Source of the DNA: Altericroceibacterium spongiae
GTDB taxonomy: Bacteria > Pseudomonadota > Alphaproteobacteria > Sphingomonadales > Sphingomonadaceae
Length of the DNA: 64,000 nt
Assembly: GCF_003610805.1 (NCBI RefSeq)
Contig: NZ_RAPF01000002.1
Span: 1 to 64,000 of the forward strand
Direction: 5' to 3'
Shown: positions 1 to 8,601 of the stretch, one piece after another
How positions within the stretch are numbered: the first letter of the stretch is position 1
Layout: each line of letters begins with the position of its first letter
Program-made: the position numbers and the translations under genes
The notes under the pieces: generated by a model
The model's input: the letters and a program-made list of their open reading frames with translations, nothing else
Database searches by the model: none
What the model was told of the DNA's origin: nothing

Positions 1-63
1 GCCAATCTGGTCTACAACTTTGATCGCCTGATCTTCCACGAACGGCGTGCAGCCACTGGATAG
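1..63 (+). pseudogene. C-terminal remnant of an IS5-type transposase
   Basis: The open frame entering from the left edge ends at a TAG and encodes a 20-residue tail ending NFDRLIFHERRAATG. This looks like the C-terminus of an IS5-superfamily DDE transposase (the usual N-[LF]-x-R-L region). The rest lies outside the window, so it could be intact upstream. It sits next to other IS remnants, and a matching N-terminal fragment on the opposite strand at 767-949 suggests rearranged copies. Family assignment is by eye only. Confidence 0.45.
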
Positions 64-201
64 CTGCGCCTGAAATCAGCCATCAGCCTGAAAAGCGATG
101 AAGAAGGACCTGTGAAAGCCCGCCGCCGCCTCAGAAATGGCACCGCTCACGCCGCGAACGAAAACCGGCCAATCATACCACCAAACTCATGGTTATTGCG
201 G

Positions 202-459
202 GTGTCCACCTCGAACCGCGGCTTTGCGGAATGGGGCGACATCTTCGGTAGCCCCGTGGTCGCAACCGCGCTGCTCGACCGGTTGCTGCATCATGCCATC
301 GTCGTCCAAATTGATGGATCGAGCTATCGCCCGCGCCGCCATGCCGACCTGCTGCCCGAACACATCAGGTCCAACGCCCTGATTACGCCACCTGCCCCCG
401 CCGAGCCCCGCCGCCGCGGACGCCCACCCAAAAATGGAGGCGCCGCACAAACCACCTGA
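202..459 (+). pseudogene. istB: istB (IS21 helper ATPase) C-terminal fragment
   Basis: From about codon 202 the frame reads SNRGFAEWGDIFG, then ATALLDRLLHHA, then ADLLPEHIRS. This is the conserved C-terminal region of IstB, the AAA+ helper of IS21-family transposition. The frame is open back to 112, but residues before 202 do not look like IstB, and the Walker A and B motifs are missing, so the gene is 5'-truncated. It lies just inside an IS21-type terminal repeat (478-526), the position expected for istB at the right end of the element. The protein cannot be functional. Confidence 0.8.
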
Positions 460-477
460 TTACCCGAACCGCAAACT

Positions 478-526
478 GGGGAATTTTACTTTGCCACTTC
501 CGGGGAATTTTACAGTGCCGTTGACA
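478..526 (+). repeat. Right end of an IS21-family element
   Basis: Two copies of GGGGAATTTTAC (478-489 and 502-513) are followed by a terminal TTGACA (521-526). Repeated internal terminal repeats and an outermost TGTCA on the opposite strand are typical of IS21 ends, and the istB remnant lies directly inside. The end abuts an IS3-type orfA reading frame, so the IS21 element had inserted into an IS3 element. Confidence 0.7.
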
Positions 527-527
527 G

Positions 528-714
528 ACGCCTTCTCCGAGCCGAACACGCCCGCCGCCCCTTCGAGCAACTGCGTGCGCCACGTCGTGATCTGGTTGGG
601 ATGCAGATCATAGTCGTACGCCAGCTCTGCCAGCATCTTTTCACCCTTGATCGCGGCAAGCGCCACCTTCGCCTTAAATGCCGGGCTATGATTGCGCCGG
701 CGTCGTCTGCTCAT
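528..714 (-). pseudogene. IS3-family orfA (helix-turn-helix transposase subunit), interrupted
   Basis: Starting at 714 on the minus strand, about 62 residues match the N-terminus of IS3-family OrfA: an arginine-rich start, then PAFKAKVALAAIKGEK and HPNQITTWRTQLLEGAAG. This is the N-terminal HTH region that binds the IS ends. The frame then runs into the IS21 end and continues as non-homologous residues to a stop at 460. The distal part of orfA and all of orfB (the DDE transposase) are absent, so it is inactive. Confidence 0.85.
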
Positions 715-766
715 TCTCTGCTCCTGTCTCGCAGCCCATCTGGCTGCTCTCAGGCAGAAAATTCAA

Positions 767-949
767 TTATCTCAGTGTGCAGATTCTCCAGACCACCGCT
801 ATTGATCCGCCGCTGTAGCCCAGACCGCGGATCAATAGCGGTCGGAAATGCTCGAAACCCACCGTGATAGCCAGAACCTTGAGCGGATCGTCGTTTTTGC
901 TCAACCGGTCTAGGTGCTCCGCCAGCGAAAACAGGCCGCGTGGCGGCAT
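767..949 (-). pseudogene. IS5-family transposase N-terminal fragment
   Basis: The minus-strand frame starts with MPPRGLFSLAEHLDRLSKN and continues DDPLKVL and FEHFRPLLIRGLGYSGGS. This is the typical N-terminus of an IS5-group transposase before the DUF772 dimerisation region. It stops after 60 residues, whereas full proteins exceed 300, and no catalytic DDE residues remain. The final residues fall within a perfect 16-bp inverted repeat (795-842), so the break may have occurred at that palindrome. Confidence 0.7.
795..842. repeat. Perfect 16-bp inverted repeat
   Basis: ACCGCTATTGATCCGC (795-810) is repeated inverted as GCGGATCAATAGCGGT (827-842) around a 16-base spacer. It covers the 3' end of the IS5-type transposase fragment. 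It may be a foldback rearrangement junction or a remnant of an element end. Confidence 0.75.
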
Positions 950-1413
950 TGAAACTCTCTATCCAATGTCTCCCCCAAATCACAATCCGCTACTCCAAGC
1001 GAGGGCTTATTGAGGGTGTGCAGCTGCTCATCCTATGTTGTTGCAGACAGTGTTAGCGATGAACGGCTCAGATACGGGATTACCTTCCTTGAAGGCTATG
1101 TAGAAATCATCCAGCGGAGGCATGTCTGCATGCGCAACGCCATGACCGCAGTTTCTTCTTCAGAGGCAGCACACAGGTGATGTGTCCCTCATTCGGTCCG
1201 ATGCATGTTCTTAACTGACTACAGTTTACGCCGCTTTAGGGCCTTCTTTTCGTTGATCCTGTACTCCCGGCGAGTTCCGCGATGGAAGCCTTTGATGGCT
1301 TCTATAGCTTTGCTTGATTAATGTGTGTGGTCTTGTTGTTGCCGTTAAGAATGTGGTCCGTAATTCCCTCACTGTGATGATGACCATTTCCGTATCACAA
1401 CATATTGCGCCTA
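950..1413. other. Intergenic stretch between IS remnants, no gene seen
   Basis: No reading frame here has a plausible start, ribosome binding site or recognisable protein. It lies between the truncated IS5-type fragment and the left terminal repeat of the intact IS427-type element, and is probably decayed mobile DNA. Confidence 0.6.
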
Positions 1414-2260
1414 GGCTCAGGCCCCATTAAATTGTTTGCATGAGGCATGATTGTTTGATTCAACGTTAGCGTCGAGGAGGCGCTTTCGATGGATGTTCCG
1501 TTTCTGCTGAGCCGTGCGCAGATGCGCCGGATTGAGCCGTTTTTCCCGCTGTCGCATGGTGTCCCGAGGGTCGATGATCGGCGGATCGTGTCGGGCATCG
1601 TCTACGTCATCAAGCACGGGTTGATGTGGCGCGATGCGCCCAAGGGCTACGGCCCGCACAAGACCATCTACAACCGGTTCATTCGCTGGAGCCGCCTTGG
1701 CGTGTTCAACCGCATATTCGCCGAACTGGCAGGCCAGGCCGAAGAGCCCGACGCGATCATGATCAACGCCACCCACCTCAAAGCCCATCGCACCGCCGCC
1801 AGCCTCTTAAAAGGGGGGCTGTTCCCAGACGTATCGGGCGCACCAAAGGCGGGCTGAACTCCAAGCTCCATGCCGTCTGCGATGGACTGGGCAGGCCGAT
1901 CATCCTGCTCCTGACCGAAGGCCAGATGAGCGACCATAAGGGCGCAGTTCTCCTGTTTCCGAGCCTTCCCAGGGCCAAGGTGCTACTCGGCGGCAAGGGC
2001 TATGACAGCGACTGGTTCCGCGCCGCCCTCGAAAGCCAAGGCATCGATGTCTGCATCCCGCCCAAGGCCAACCGCAAGGTCCAGTACTACTACGACAAGC
2101 AGCTCTACCGCCAGCGCCACAAGGTCGAGAACATGTTCGGCAGGATCAAGGACTGGAGGCGCGTCGCCACCCGCTACGATCGATGTGCACACACATTCAT
2201 GTCCGCCATCTCCATCGCCGCAACCGTCTGCTACTGGTTATGATCAATGAGTCCTGAGCC
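1414..2260 (+). mobile_element. IS5-family (IS427 group) insertion sequence, about 0.85 kb
   Basis: The element is bounded by imperfect terminal inverted repeats: GGCTCAGGCCCCATT on the left (from 1414), and on the right the reverse complement of AATGAGTCCTGAGCC (ending at 2260). Each end is flanked by TA (1412-1413 and 2261-2262), consistent with a 2-bp target duplication. It carries a single transposase split over two frames, as usual in the IS427 group. Ends, duplication and frames are all retained, so it may still be active. Confidence 0.8.
1489..2243 (+). CDS. IS427-type transposase, two frames joined by -1 frameshift
   Basis: The first frame (from ATG 1489) carries the N-terminal DUF4096 region: LSRAQMRRIEPFFP, then GIVYVIKHGLMWRDAPKGYG. 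The second frame (open to 2243) carries the DDE domain: GGLNSKLHAVCDGLGRP, LGGKGYDSDWF and RHKVENMFGRIKDWRR. Passing from the first to the second needs a -1 shift near TTAAAAGGGGGG (about 1807-1818), a typical slippery run. Programmed -1 frameshifting is known in the IS427 group, so this is probably the normal design rather than damage. The fused product would be about 250 residues. Confidence 0.85.
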
Positions 2261-2616
2261 TAAGCAGTTGGAGCATGGTTTTTTCATCATTAAGAAATAA
2301 AAATACTTTACAAAAGCAAAATACGTAAAATAAATTTATAGTGTGATTTAAAAATTGCAATTGTGCTGGCAAGTTTAAATCTTTTGCGCAATATTTTTGT
2401 GGCGTTGCTGCAACAGGTGGGGGGCAATGATCACCTCAGCTTCAGATGCGCTTTACCCTTTGGATACATTGAGTTTTAGTCGTCCAATCATGTTGGGGTG
2501 GCCGTTTGTTGCAGGGGGCAGCGGGTTTCTCGCTAGGTAATCGTGCAAGGGCTATTCCAGCTTGTTGAGCGAGGCCGTCCATTGCGGGTGGCCTCACTAA
2601 AAAGGGACTGGAAAAC
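2261..2616. other. AT-rich upstream region of the receptor gene
   Basis: This 356-bp stretch between the IS element and the receptor gene has no convincing gene. Its first half is very AT-rich (runs of A and T around 2290-2400) and it presumably holds the receptor promoter. The IS element inserted directly upstream could also supply outward transcription. No clear operator palindrome was seen. Confidence 0.5.
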
Positions 2617-5600
2617 GTGAAAAAATTTTCAAAAGCGCTGCATGGCAGCGCGGCTCCGCTGGCGCTCGTTCTTGGGGGAATTAGCGTTACAGGAATGGTG
2701 GCAGTACCTGCTGTTGCGCAGGATTACACTAATGTTTCAGCCACTGGTCGTGTGATTGGGACTGATGGGCAACCTATAGAGGGGGCAACTGTAACAATTG
2801 TTTCAAATGCTCAAGGTTTTAGCCGTACGGTAACAACGAACAATAATGGATCATATCGAATCCAGCAGATACCTCCTGGTAGGTATACAGTAACTGTGTC
2901 TGCACCGGGTTATGACAGCTTTACTGATCCAGACGTTTCACTCAATCAGGATGGGGCCGCTAACCAATATGCACTGGCGCCTTCAGGTGCTTTGGGTGGC
3001 GAAATCGTCGTGATGGCGGGACGGACTGAAGTTGTCGATTTTGACCGCACCACAACGGGCGCAGTTATCAATGTTGGTGAATTGGCAAGCCGCGTGCCAG
3101 TAGCGCGTGATTTAACGTCGATTATTGAGCTTTCGCCAGGTACGAGCCAAGGAGATGCAGCATTTGGTAATCTTGCCAGTGTTGGCGGTGCATCAGTTTC
3201 TGAAAATGCGTTTTACATCAATGGCCTTAACGTCACTGACTTCCGCAAAGGTCTAGGATCTTCCACGGTACCTTTTGATTTTTATGAAACTGTTGAAGTT
3301 AAAAATGGCGGTTATCAGGCCGAGTTTGGTCGTTCAACAGGCGGGTTTATTAATGCCACGACAAAGTCGGGGTCAAACGAATACCATGCTAGTATTCTTT
3401 TTAACTGGCAACCTGATGGGCTGCGTAGCGACAGTCCTAGTAGTCGAAACCCAGATGATGGCAGTTTAAGAATAGATAACAGCCTTGATAGCGAAAGCGA
3501 AAAAGATGTTGTCGTTCAACTGTCTGGTCCGATCATTAAAGATCGTTTATTTTTCTACGGACTTTATAATTTCCGTGACCGGGAATATGGTCGTGGTCTC
3601 GCATTAAACAGCCAATTTGAAAACAATTACTCGGATAGCCCGTTTTGGGGTGTGAAGGTCGACCCAGTACCCATTGATGGGCATCGCCTGGAATTCACTT
3701 ATTTTGATACGTCCGGTGAGCGTACACTGGATAATTATTCGTATGATCCCGAAACGGATGACATAGGGGGATATGTAGGCTCAGAGCTCCAGGAATATGG
3801 TGGAAGCAACTATGTCGTGCGCTACACAGGGAACTTCACGGACTGGTTCACTCTTTCTGCTGCTTACGGGAAAAATAAGCAATCAGACAACGTTACGGCT
3901 GACGATACTTCTTTTCCTTATATCGTGGATTATCGCGAAAGGTCAGCAGGACAAGTCATTGGTAATTCAGTGAATCTGCTGGAAACAGGTGAGGATGAGC
4001 GTGAATTCTATCGTTTCGATGCAGATCTCTATGTAGATTTCCTTGGGTCTCACCACTTTCGCGCAGGGTATGATCATGAAGATCTAACTTCAAATAACCT
4101 TGTTTCATATACTGGAGATGCCGCATATTCTATTCTCAGCGGAAGTAGCGGCGACGTATATGCACCTGCAGGTGTTGACTATGTTAGTGTTCGTACTTTC
4201 CGTAGTGGTGGAATTTTCGATACCACAAATGAAGCCTTTTATATTCAAGATAATTGGTCACTGATGAACGATAGGCTGCAGTTGCAGCTCGGCTTACGCA
4301 ACGATCGTTTTACCAACCGTGACAGTGAAGGTAATGCTTTTTACGAATCCGGTGATCAATGGGCACCGCGAGTTGGCTTTACATTCGACGTCTTTGATGA
4401 CGGTCGGGCAAAAATATATGGTTCATTCGGTAGGTATTATCTCCCCATCCAGTCGAATACTAATGTGCGGCTGTCAGGACCTGAATTTGACCAAACCCGT
4501 TATAATCGTTTTGCTGGATTCGATTCCAATGGTGTACCGATATTAGGCGATCCTCTTATTGGGTTTACTGGGTCAGACACTTGCCTGGACACTGGTATCG
4601 ACAACTGTGAAGTCATTTCGACCGGCGAGGCAGCGCCGCTGGACTCGGTTGTTGCTAAGAATCTTAAACCACAATCTAAGGATGAATATATTCTTGGTGG
4701 TGAAATGCGCGTGGGTAACCATTGGGTATTTGGATTATATGGCACCTATAGAAGCCTAAATGAATCATTGGAGGATGTTGCCGTAGATACTGCAGTGCGT
4801 AACTATTGCGCCGAGAACGGTTATGATACGGACGCCTGTAACGACACATGGTTTGGTTATCATCAATATGTTTTGCTTAATCCAGGCAGTGATGCGACCA
4901 TCACTTTGTCGGATCCGCTTCCTGGTGAAACTGAAATACGCACTCTTGACTTGACGGCTGAACAGTTAGCCTTCCCGAAGGCTAAACATACGTACAAAGC
5001 GATTACAGCCACTTTTGAACGTGAATTTGACGGTGTCTGGGAACTGCAAGGCTCTTACACTTATTCGCAGACTAAAGGTAATATCGAAGGAGGGGTAAAG
5101 TCTGATAATGGTCAGGATGATGCAGGTATTACCACAGGCTTCGATGTTCCTGGCTTAGCACTTGGATCCTATGGCTATCTGCCAACTCATCGTGCCCATA
5201 ATTTCAAGCTTTTTGGTTCTTACCAAGTCACTGACTGGTTTACTCTTGGTGGGAATGTCCAGCTTGAGTCGCCTCGTAAGTTCGGGTGTATTGGCCGCAT
5301 TCGATCAGATCTCGATGAGATTGCTCCGCTGTATGGAGCAGAATCTTGGTATTGCCACGTTGATGGTAGTGGTAATGTTATTACTGATCCAGAAGCAGAT
5401 GTGGATCGTGGTAATGGAACCACTCAAACACCTCGAGGTTCTCAGTTTGAAAGTGATTGGTTCAATACAGTAAACCTGACAGCAGTATTTAAATTACCGA
5501 TAACGAGCTTTGATTCTTCTCTACGAGTAGACGTATTTAATGTCTTTAACTCGTCTGCTAAACTCGATTTTGAAGAACGGGGCACGCAAGATAATGGCCA

Positions 5601-5679
5601 ACCACGTGCCGATTATGGTGTTCCATTAAGTTGGCAGACGCCTCGGTATGTGCGGTTTCAGCTGAAAATGGGTTTTTGA
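2617..5679 (+). CDS. TonB-dependent receptor with carboxypeptidase-like regulatory domain (Oar-like)
   Basis: Outer-membrane gated channel of 1020 residues for energised uptake of an unknown, probably bulky substrate. It has a signal peptide (cleavage likely after residue 35, PAVAQ), then a CarboxypepD-reg/SusC-like immunoglobulin domain (about 40-115) with GTDGQPIEGATVTIV and PPGRYTVTVSAPGY, a plug domain (about 140-260) with FYETVEVKNGGYQAEFG, and a long beta-barrel ending in a C-terminal phenylalanine (LKMGF), the outer-membrane insertion signal. The start is GTG 2617, preceded by AAAAGGGA. Codon use is markedly AT-rich compared with its neighbours, and IS debris lies upstream, which suggests horizontal acquisition. 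The substrate cannot be read from the sequence. It ends in a strong terminator. Confidence 0.93.
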   Translation: MKKFSKALHGSAAPLALVLGGISVTGMVAVPAVAQDYTNVSATGRVIGTDGQPIEGATVTIVSNAQGFSRTVTTNNNGSYRIQQIPPGRYTVTVSAPGYDSFTDPDVSLNQDGAANQYALAPSGALGGEIVVMAGRTEVVDFDRTTTGAVINVGELASRVPVARDLTSIIELSPGTSQGDAAFGNLASVGGASVSENAFYINGLNVTDFRKGLGSSTVPFDFYETVEVKNGGYQAEFGRSTGGFINATTKSGSNEYHASILFNWQPDGLRSDSPSSRNPDDGSLRIDNSLDSESEKDVVVQLSGPIIKDRLFFYGLYNFRDREYGRGLALNSQFENNYSDSPFWGVKVDPVPIDGHRLEFTYFDTSGERTLDNYSYDPETDDIGGYVGSELQEYGGSNYVVRYTGNFTDWFTLSAAYGKNKQSDNVTADDTSFPYIVDYRERSAGQVIGNSVNLLETGEDEREFYRFDADLYVDFLGSHHFRAGYDHEDLTSNNLVSYTGDAAYSILSGSSGDVYAPAGVDYVSVRTFRSGGIFDTTNEAFYIQDNWSLMNDRLQLQLGLRNDRFTNRDSEGNAFYESGDQWAPRVGFTFDVFDDGRAKIYGSFGRYYLPIQSNTNVRLSGPEFDQTRYNRFAGFDSNGVPILGDPLIGFTGSDTCLDTGIDNCEVISTGEAAPLDSVVAKNLKPQSKDEYILGGEMRVGNHWVFGLYGTYRSLNESLEDVAVDTAVRNYCAENGYDTDACNDTWFGYHQYVLLNPGSDATITLSDPLPGETEIRTLDLTAEQLAFPKAKHTYKAITATFEREFDGVWELQGSYTYSQTKGNIEGGVKSDNGQDDAGITTGFDVPGLALGSYGYLPTHRAHNFKLFGSYQVTDWFTLGGNVQLESPRKFGCIGRIRSDLDEIAPLYGAESWYCHVDGSGNVITDPEADVDRGNGTTQTPRGSQFESDWFNTVNLTAVFKLPITSFDSSLRVDVFNVFNSSAKLDFEERGTQDNGQPRADYGVPLSWQTPRYVRFQLKMGF

Positions 5680-5707
5680 TTCTCAAGAACTCAGAATGTT
5701 CTATTTT

Positions 5708-5740
5708 AAAAGGGGCCATGTTTTTGCATGGCCCCTTTTT
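5708..5740 (+). terminator. Rho-independent terminator of the receptor gene
   Basis: AAAAGGGGCCATG (5708-5720) pairs with CATGGCCCCTTTT (5727-5739) around a 6-base loop and runs into T residues. The stem is perfect over 13 bp, and the A-rich left arm makes it possibly bidirectional. It lies 29 bp after the receptor stop codon. Confidence 0.92.
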
Positions 5741-5824
5741 AATTTATTCTACAGGCTGTAAATCTGACGCAGCAAAGTTTAAACGACGAAAGAGAATGAA
5801 TCCTACCATAGTAAGGAAATATTG

Positions 5825-6901
5825 ATGTGGGATGTGGGCGGATTACACCTTACTTCCGCCAAGCGTTTGATTGCCGTAGCTTTTTTAACGTTTCTTATTG
5901 TCGAAGGAGTTTGGTGCCGCTCTCCCGTTGCACCACGGTGGCAGAGCGCTGATTTTCAGGTCAGCAGAATTGTTTCGAGAGCAGTTTTGCCTGCAACAGA
6001 AGGGGATATGCATCTCCTTGGCGTATGGCAGTTAAGCAGTCGCGCGCGTAGCTTCGGGGGCTATTCCAGTCTTCTCGCTTTGCCTGACGGACGCTTCTGG
6101 GCATTTAGCGATTTTGGCTGGCGATTGGCATTTTCTCAACCAAGCCGTTCTTCTGGGGCGCCGGATTTGCAGAAGGTGCCAGGCGATCCGAAGCTGATCA
6201 AAAAGTGGCAACACGATATTGAATCGTCGACCCGGGATCCACAGACAGGCGACCTATGGCTTGGCTATGAGGGGATGAATATGATCCGGCGCCATTCTGC
6301 GACAAGCAACGAATGGGCCGCTGCCTTCCCGCCGGAAATGGAACACTGGCCGAAAAATAGTGGGCCGGAATCGTTGCAAAGGCTGGCCGATGGACGTTTT
6401 CTTGTTCTTTCGGAAGGTGGCACGGGAACGAGGCCTGGGCCTAGCGAAGGGTTGTTATTTGACAAGGACCCTGTTGCGGGAGGCGTACCGACCCGCTTTC
6501 GTCTTATTCCGCCGAAAGGATACCGTCCAACGGATCTTGCGCTATTACCGGACGGACGGGTTTTGATCCTGTTGCGCAAGCTGGATCTGCCTTTGCCTCC
6601 CTTCTTTCGATCGCGTCTTTTGATTGCGGATCCGGCAACAATTCGGGAAGGTGAGAACTGGAGTTGGCAGACATTGCTGGATTTCGCGCCACCGATCCCT
6701 GCCGAAAACTATGAAGGCATGGATATTCGGGATCTGGGAGGAGGGGCAGTCGACATCTGGATTATTGCAGATGATAATCAGGCCGCTCTGGAACGAACGT
6801 TGCTACTCAAGTTGCGCTGGAATATAGCTTTGCAAAATAACAGTTCGAGAGCGAAAGACCAGGCACACGAAAAGGCGCGAGGAACTTTCCCCACGCCATG
6901 A
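5825..6901 (+). CDS. Esterase-like activity of phytase family protein
   Basis: A 358-residue protein starting at ATG 5825, behind AGTAAGGA; a TTG three bases earlier is less likely. An N-terminal hydrophobic segment (about residues 9-28) suggests export. The body shows the beta-propeller signatures of the phytase-like esterase domain: SSLLALPDGRFWAFSDFG, then ESLQRLADGRFLVLSEG and PTDLALLPDGRVLILLR. In this family such proteins are periplasmic or outer-membrane associated, with unassigned substrates. It follows the receptor gene beyond a strong terminator, so it is probably transcribed separately. Confidence 0.85.
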   Translation: MWDVGGLHLTSAKRLIAVAFLTFLIVEGVWCRSPVAPRWQSADFQVSRIVSRAVLPATEGDMHLLGVWQLSSRARSFGGYSSLLALPDGRFWAFSDFGWRLAFSQPSRSSGAPDLQKVPGDPKLIKKWQHDIESSTRDPQTGDLWLGYEGMNMIRRHSATSNEWAAAFPPEMEHWPKNSGPESLQRLADGRFLVLSEGGTGTRPGPSEGLLFDKDPVAGGVPTRFRLIPPKGYRPTDLALLPDGRVLILLRKLDLPLPPFFRSRLLIADPATIREGENWSWQTLLDFAPPIPAENYEGMDIRDLGGGAVDIWIIADDNQAALERTLLLKLRWNIALQNNSSRAKDQAHEKARGTFPTP

Positions 6902-6946
6902 TCGCTTTCAGGAACAAGCTAGGCGCGCGATGCACCTCTCAAAGCC

Positions 6947-7234
6947 TCAGGCGGCCGCGCCGGCCTTCTGCAATTCGCGCTTCACCTTGCGGGCACGCTG
7001 GGACAGCTTGGTATCGGATGTTTTCAGCAGCCAGTTGTCGAGGCCACCATTATGTTCAACCGAACGCAGTCCCTGCGTTGAAACGCGGAACTTAAAACTG
7101 CGATCGAGCTTTTCGGACAGCAGCGTCACGTTCTGCAGATTCGGCAGGAAAACGCGCTTGGTCTTGTTGTTGGCGTGGCTCACATTGTGGCCGATCTGGC
7201 GGCCCTTGCCGGTCAGTTCGCAGATGCGCGACAT
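6947..7234 (-). CDS. rpmB: 50S ribosomal protein L28
   Basis: A 95-residue basic protein, starting [20 protein letters not shown] and containing [15 protein letters not shown], the standard L28 core that binds 23S rRNA near the exit tunnel. Alphaproteobacterial L28 is about this long, with the same lysine-, arginine- and alanine-rich tail. It is transcribed convergently with the upstream esterase gene. It is a housekeeping gene marking normal chromosome. Confidence 0.97.
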   Translation of the reverse strand: MSRICELTGKGRQIGHNVSHANNKTKRVFLPNLQNVTLLSEKLDRSFKFRVSTQGLRSVEHNGGLDNWLLKTSDTKLSQRARKVKRELQKAGAAA

Positions 7235-7360
7235 TGTCTATCTCTCAGTCTTCAATAAGCGGGCTTATTCGGAAAGTTGGCCGCTTAGCGAGCGCCGACC
7301 GAATCGTCAAGTTCCACTGTGGCATTGCAGCGGTTCACGCGAGCGATTAGCGCAGACTTC

Positions 7361-7816
7361 ATGAAACGCTGGCCGCTTCCTTACCCAATGTATCGGGCAT
7401 TGCAACTGGCGCGGAACGCTGCGTTGGCAGGTGAAGTGCCTGTTGGTGCGGTGATTACGCATGGGGATAAGATTATTGCAGAGGCATATAATAGCCCCCG
7501 CCAGTCTCATGACCCTACAGCTCATGCTGAAATTCAGACGATTCGCGCTGCGGCTGCATTTCTCGGGCAGGAACGGCTTGGCGATTGCGATCTCTGGGTG
7601 ACGCTGGAACCGTGCGCAATGTGCGCCGGAGCTATTGTGCACGCCCGGATTGCCCGGGTTTATTATGCGGCAAGTGATCCTAAAGGAGGGGCTGTAGAAT
7701 GTGGTGCGCGCGTTTTCGATCAGCGGCAATGCCTTCACCGGCCGGAAGTTTATGGCGGAATTGGAGAGCGAGAATCAGTGACGCTATTGCGCCAGTTCTT
7801 TGCAGAGCGTCGCTGA
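7361..7816 (+). CDS. tadA: tRNA-specific adenosine-34 deaminase TadA
   Basis: This enzyme deaminates adenosine 34 of tRNA-Arg(ACG) to inosine, which allows decoding of the CGU/CGC/CGA box. The 151-residue form from ATG 7361 has the cytidine-deaminase zinc site: HAE at residues 55-57 (catalytic Glu57) and PCAMC at 84-88 (zinc cysteines). A GTG at 7319 would add 14 residues, but the ATG form matches the usual length. It is divergent from rpmB. Confidence 0.95.
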   Translation: MKRWPLPYPMYRALQLARNAALAGEVPVGAVITHGDKIIAEAYNSPRQSHDPTAHAEIQTIRAAAAFLGQERLGDCDLWVTLEPCAMCAGAIVHARIARVYYAASDPKGGAVECGARVFDQRQCLHRPEVYGGIGERESVTLLRQFFAERR

Positions 7817-7835
7817 GTTATGCTGGTATGTCGTT

Positions 7836-8549
7836 CTACAATCCCCGCCAGATTTTGACTTTCGTAGAATCGGGTGCTCCATACCGTCTGACAGAGCATT
7901 TGCGGGGCATGAAATTCATCCCATAACACAGACGCATTTCTTCCAGCCATCCCTTCCGGTCTATGACGAGCCCGATATGTGATGGCTCCCAATAGGGATT
8001 TGCATCGGCAAAGATCTGGCGTATCTCTCCAGCGGTAAGGGAATCTGTTCGCGATAGCCGATCGAAATCGGGCCAGCGCAGACTATTCCAGAGAATCCGA
8101 GTTATTTTGAAATAGGTTTCAGGTGAACGGCTCATGCAAGTGCCATGTTTGAGCCATTCATGAGCCAGAAGCCGGGTGGAGGGCGTCATGCAAAGATTCC
8201 TGGCGGCTTCCTTTCTGTCCAACTTTGGGCGTGTGGCGCAATATTGAGGAAAGCCCTTATCACTTTCAGGCCATAGGCCATGTACGATGAAACCGAAGCG
8301 TCCAGCCTGGCCCGAACATTGCCGCCAGTATCTGTCGTCATCTTCATGCGCCTGACAAAACTCGGGAGACCAGCTTAGAGCCAGCGTATAACCGTTCACT
8401 CTTTTTGGGCGCGATGGCCCTTCCTGTTGCACATCGGGTATGGTGACGGGAGCATCTGGGATCCGGCACTGATAGGCTTGTGCTTCGGCCTGCTCTGTAC
8501 CGGTCAAGGCGAGGAAGACCAACAATGTTGCTGTGGCTGTTCGGATCAT
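7836..8549 (-). CDS. Ribonuclease T2 family protein (periplasmic)
   Basis: A secreted RNase that cleaves single-stranded RNA through 2',3'-cyclic phosphate intermediates. From ATG 8549 it has 237 residues with a signal peptide (about 1-24). Both catalytic segments are present: CAS1 GFIVHGLWP (His90) and CAS2 HEWLKHGTC (residues 130-138, with His, Glu, Lys and His). Multiple cysteines fit the disulphide-rich fold. An upstream in-frame start at 8579 would place extra residues before the signal peptide and is less likely. Confidence 0.93.
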   Translation of the reverse strand: MIRTATATLLVFLALTGTEQAEAQAYQCRIPDAPVTIPDVQQEGPSRPKRVNGYTLALSWSPEFCQAHEDDDRYWRQCSGQAGRFGFIVHGLWPESDKGFPQYCATRPKLDRKEAARNLCMTPSTRLLAHEWLKHGTCMSRSPETYFKITRILWNSLRWPDFDRLSRTDSLTAGEIRQIFADANPYWEPSHIGLVIDRKGWLEEMRLCYGMNFMPRKCSVRRYGAPDSTKVKIWRGL

Positions 8550-8601
8550 GCCCCAGATGTTTCCTCCATTTCGTATCATTATGGACGAGAGGGCGGCATG
8601 T

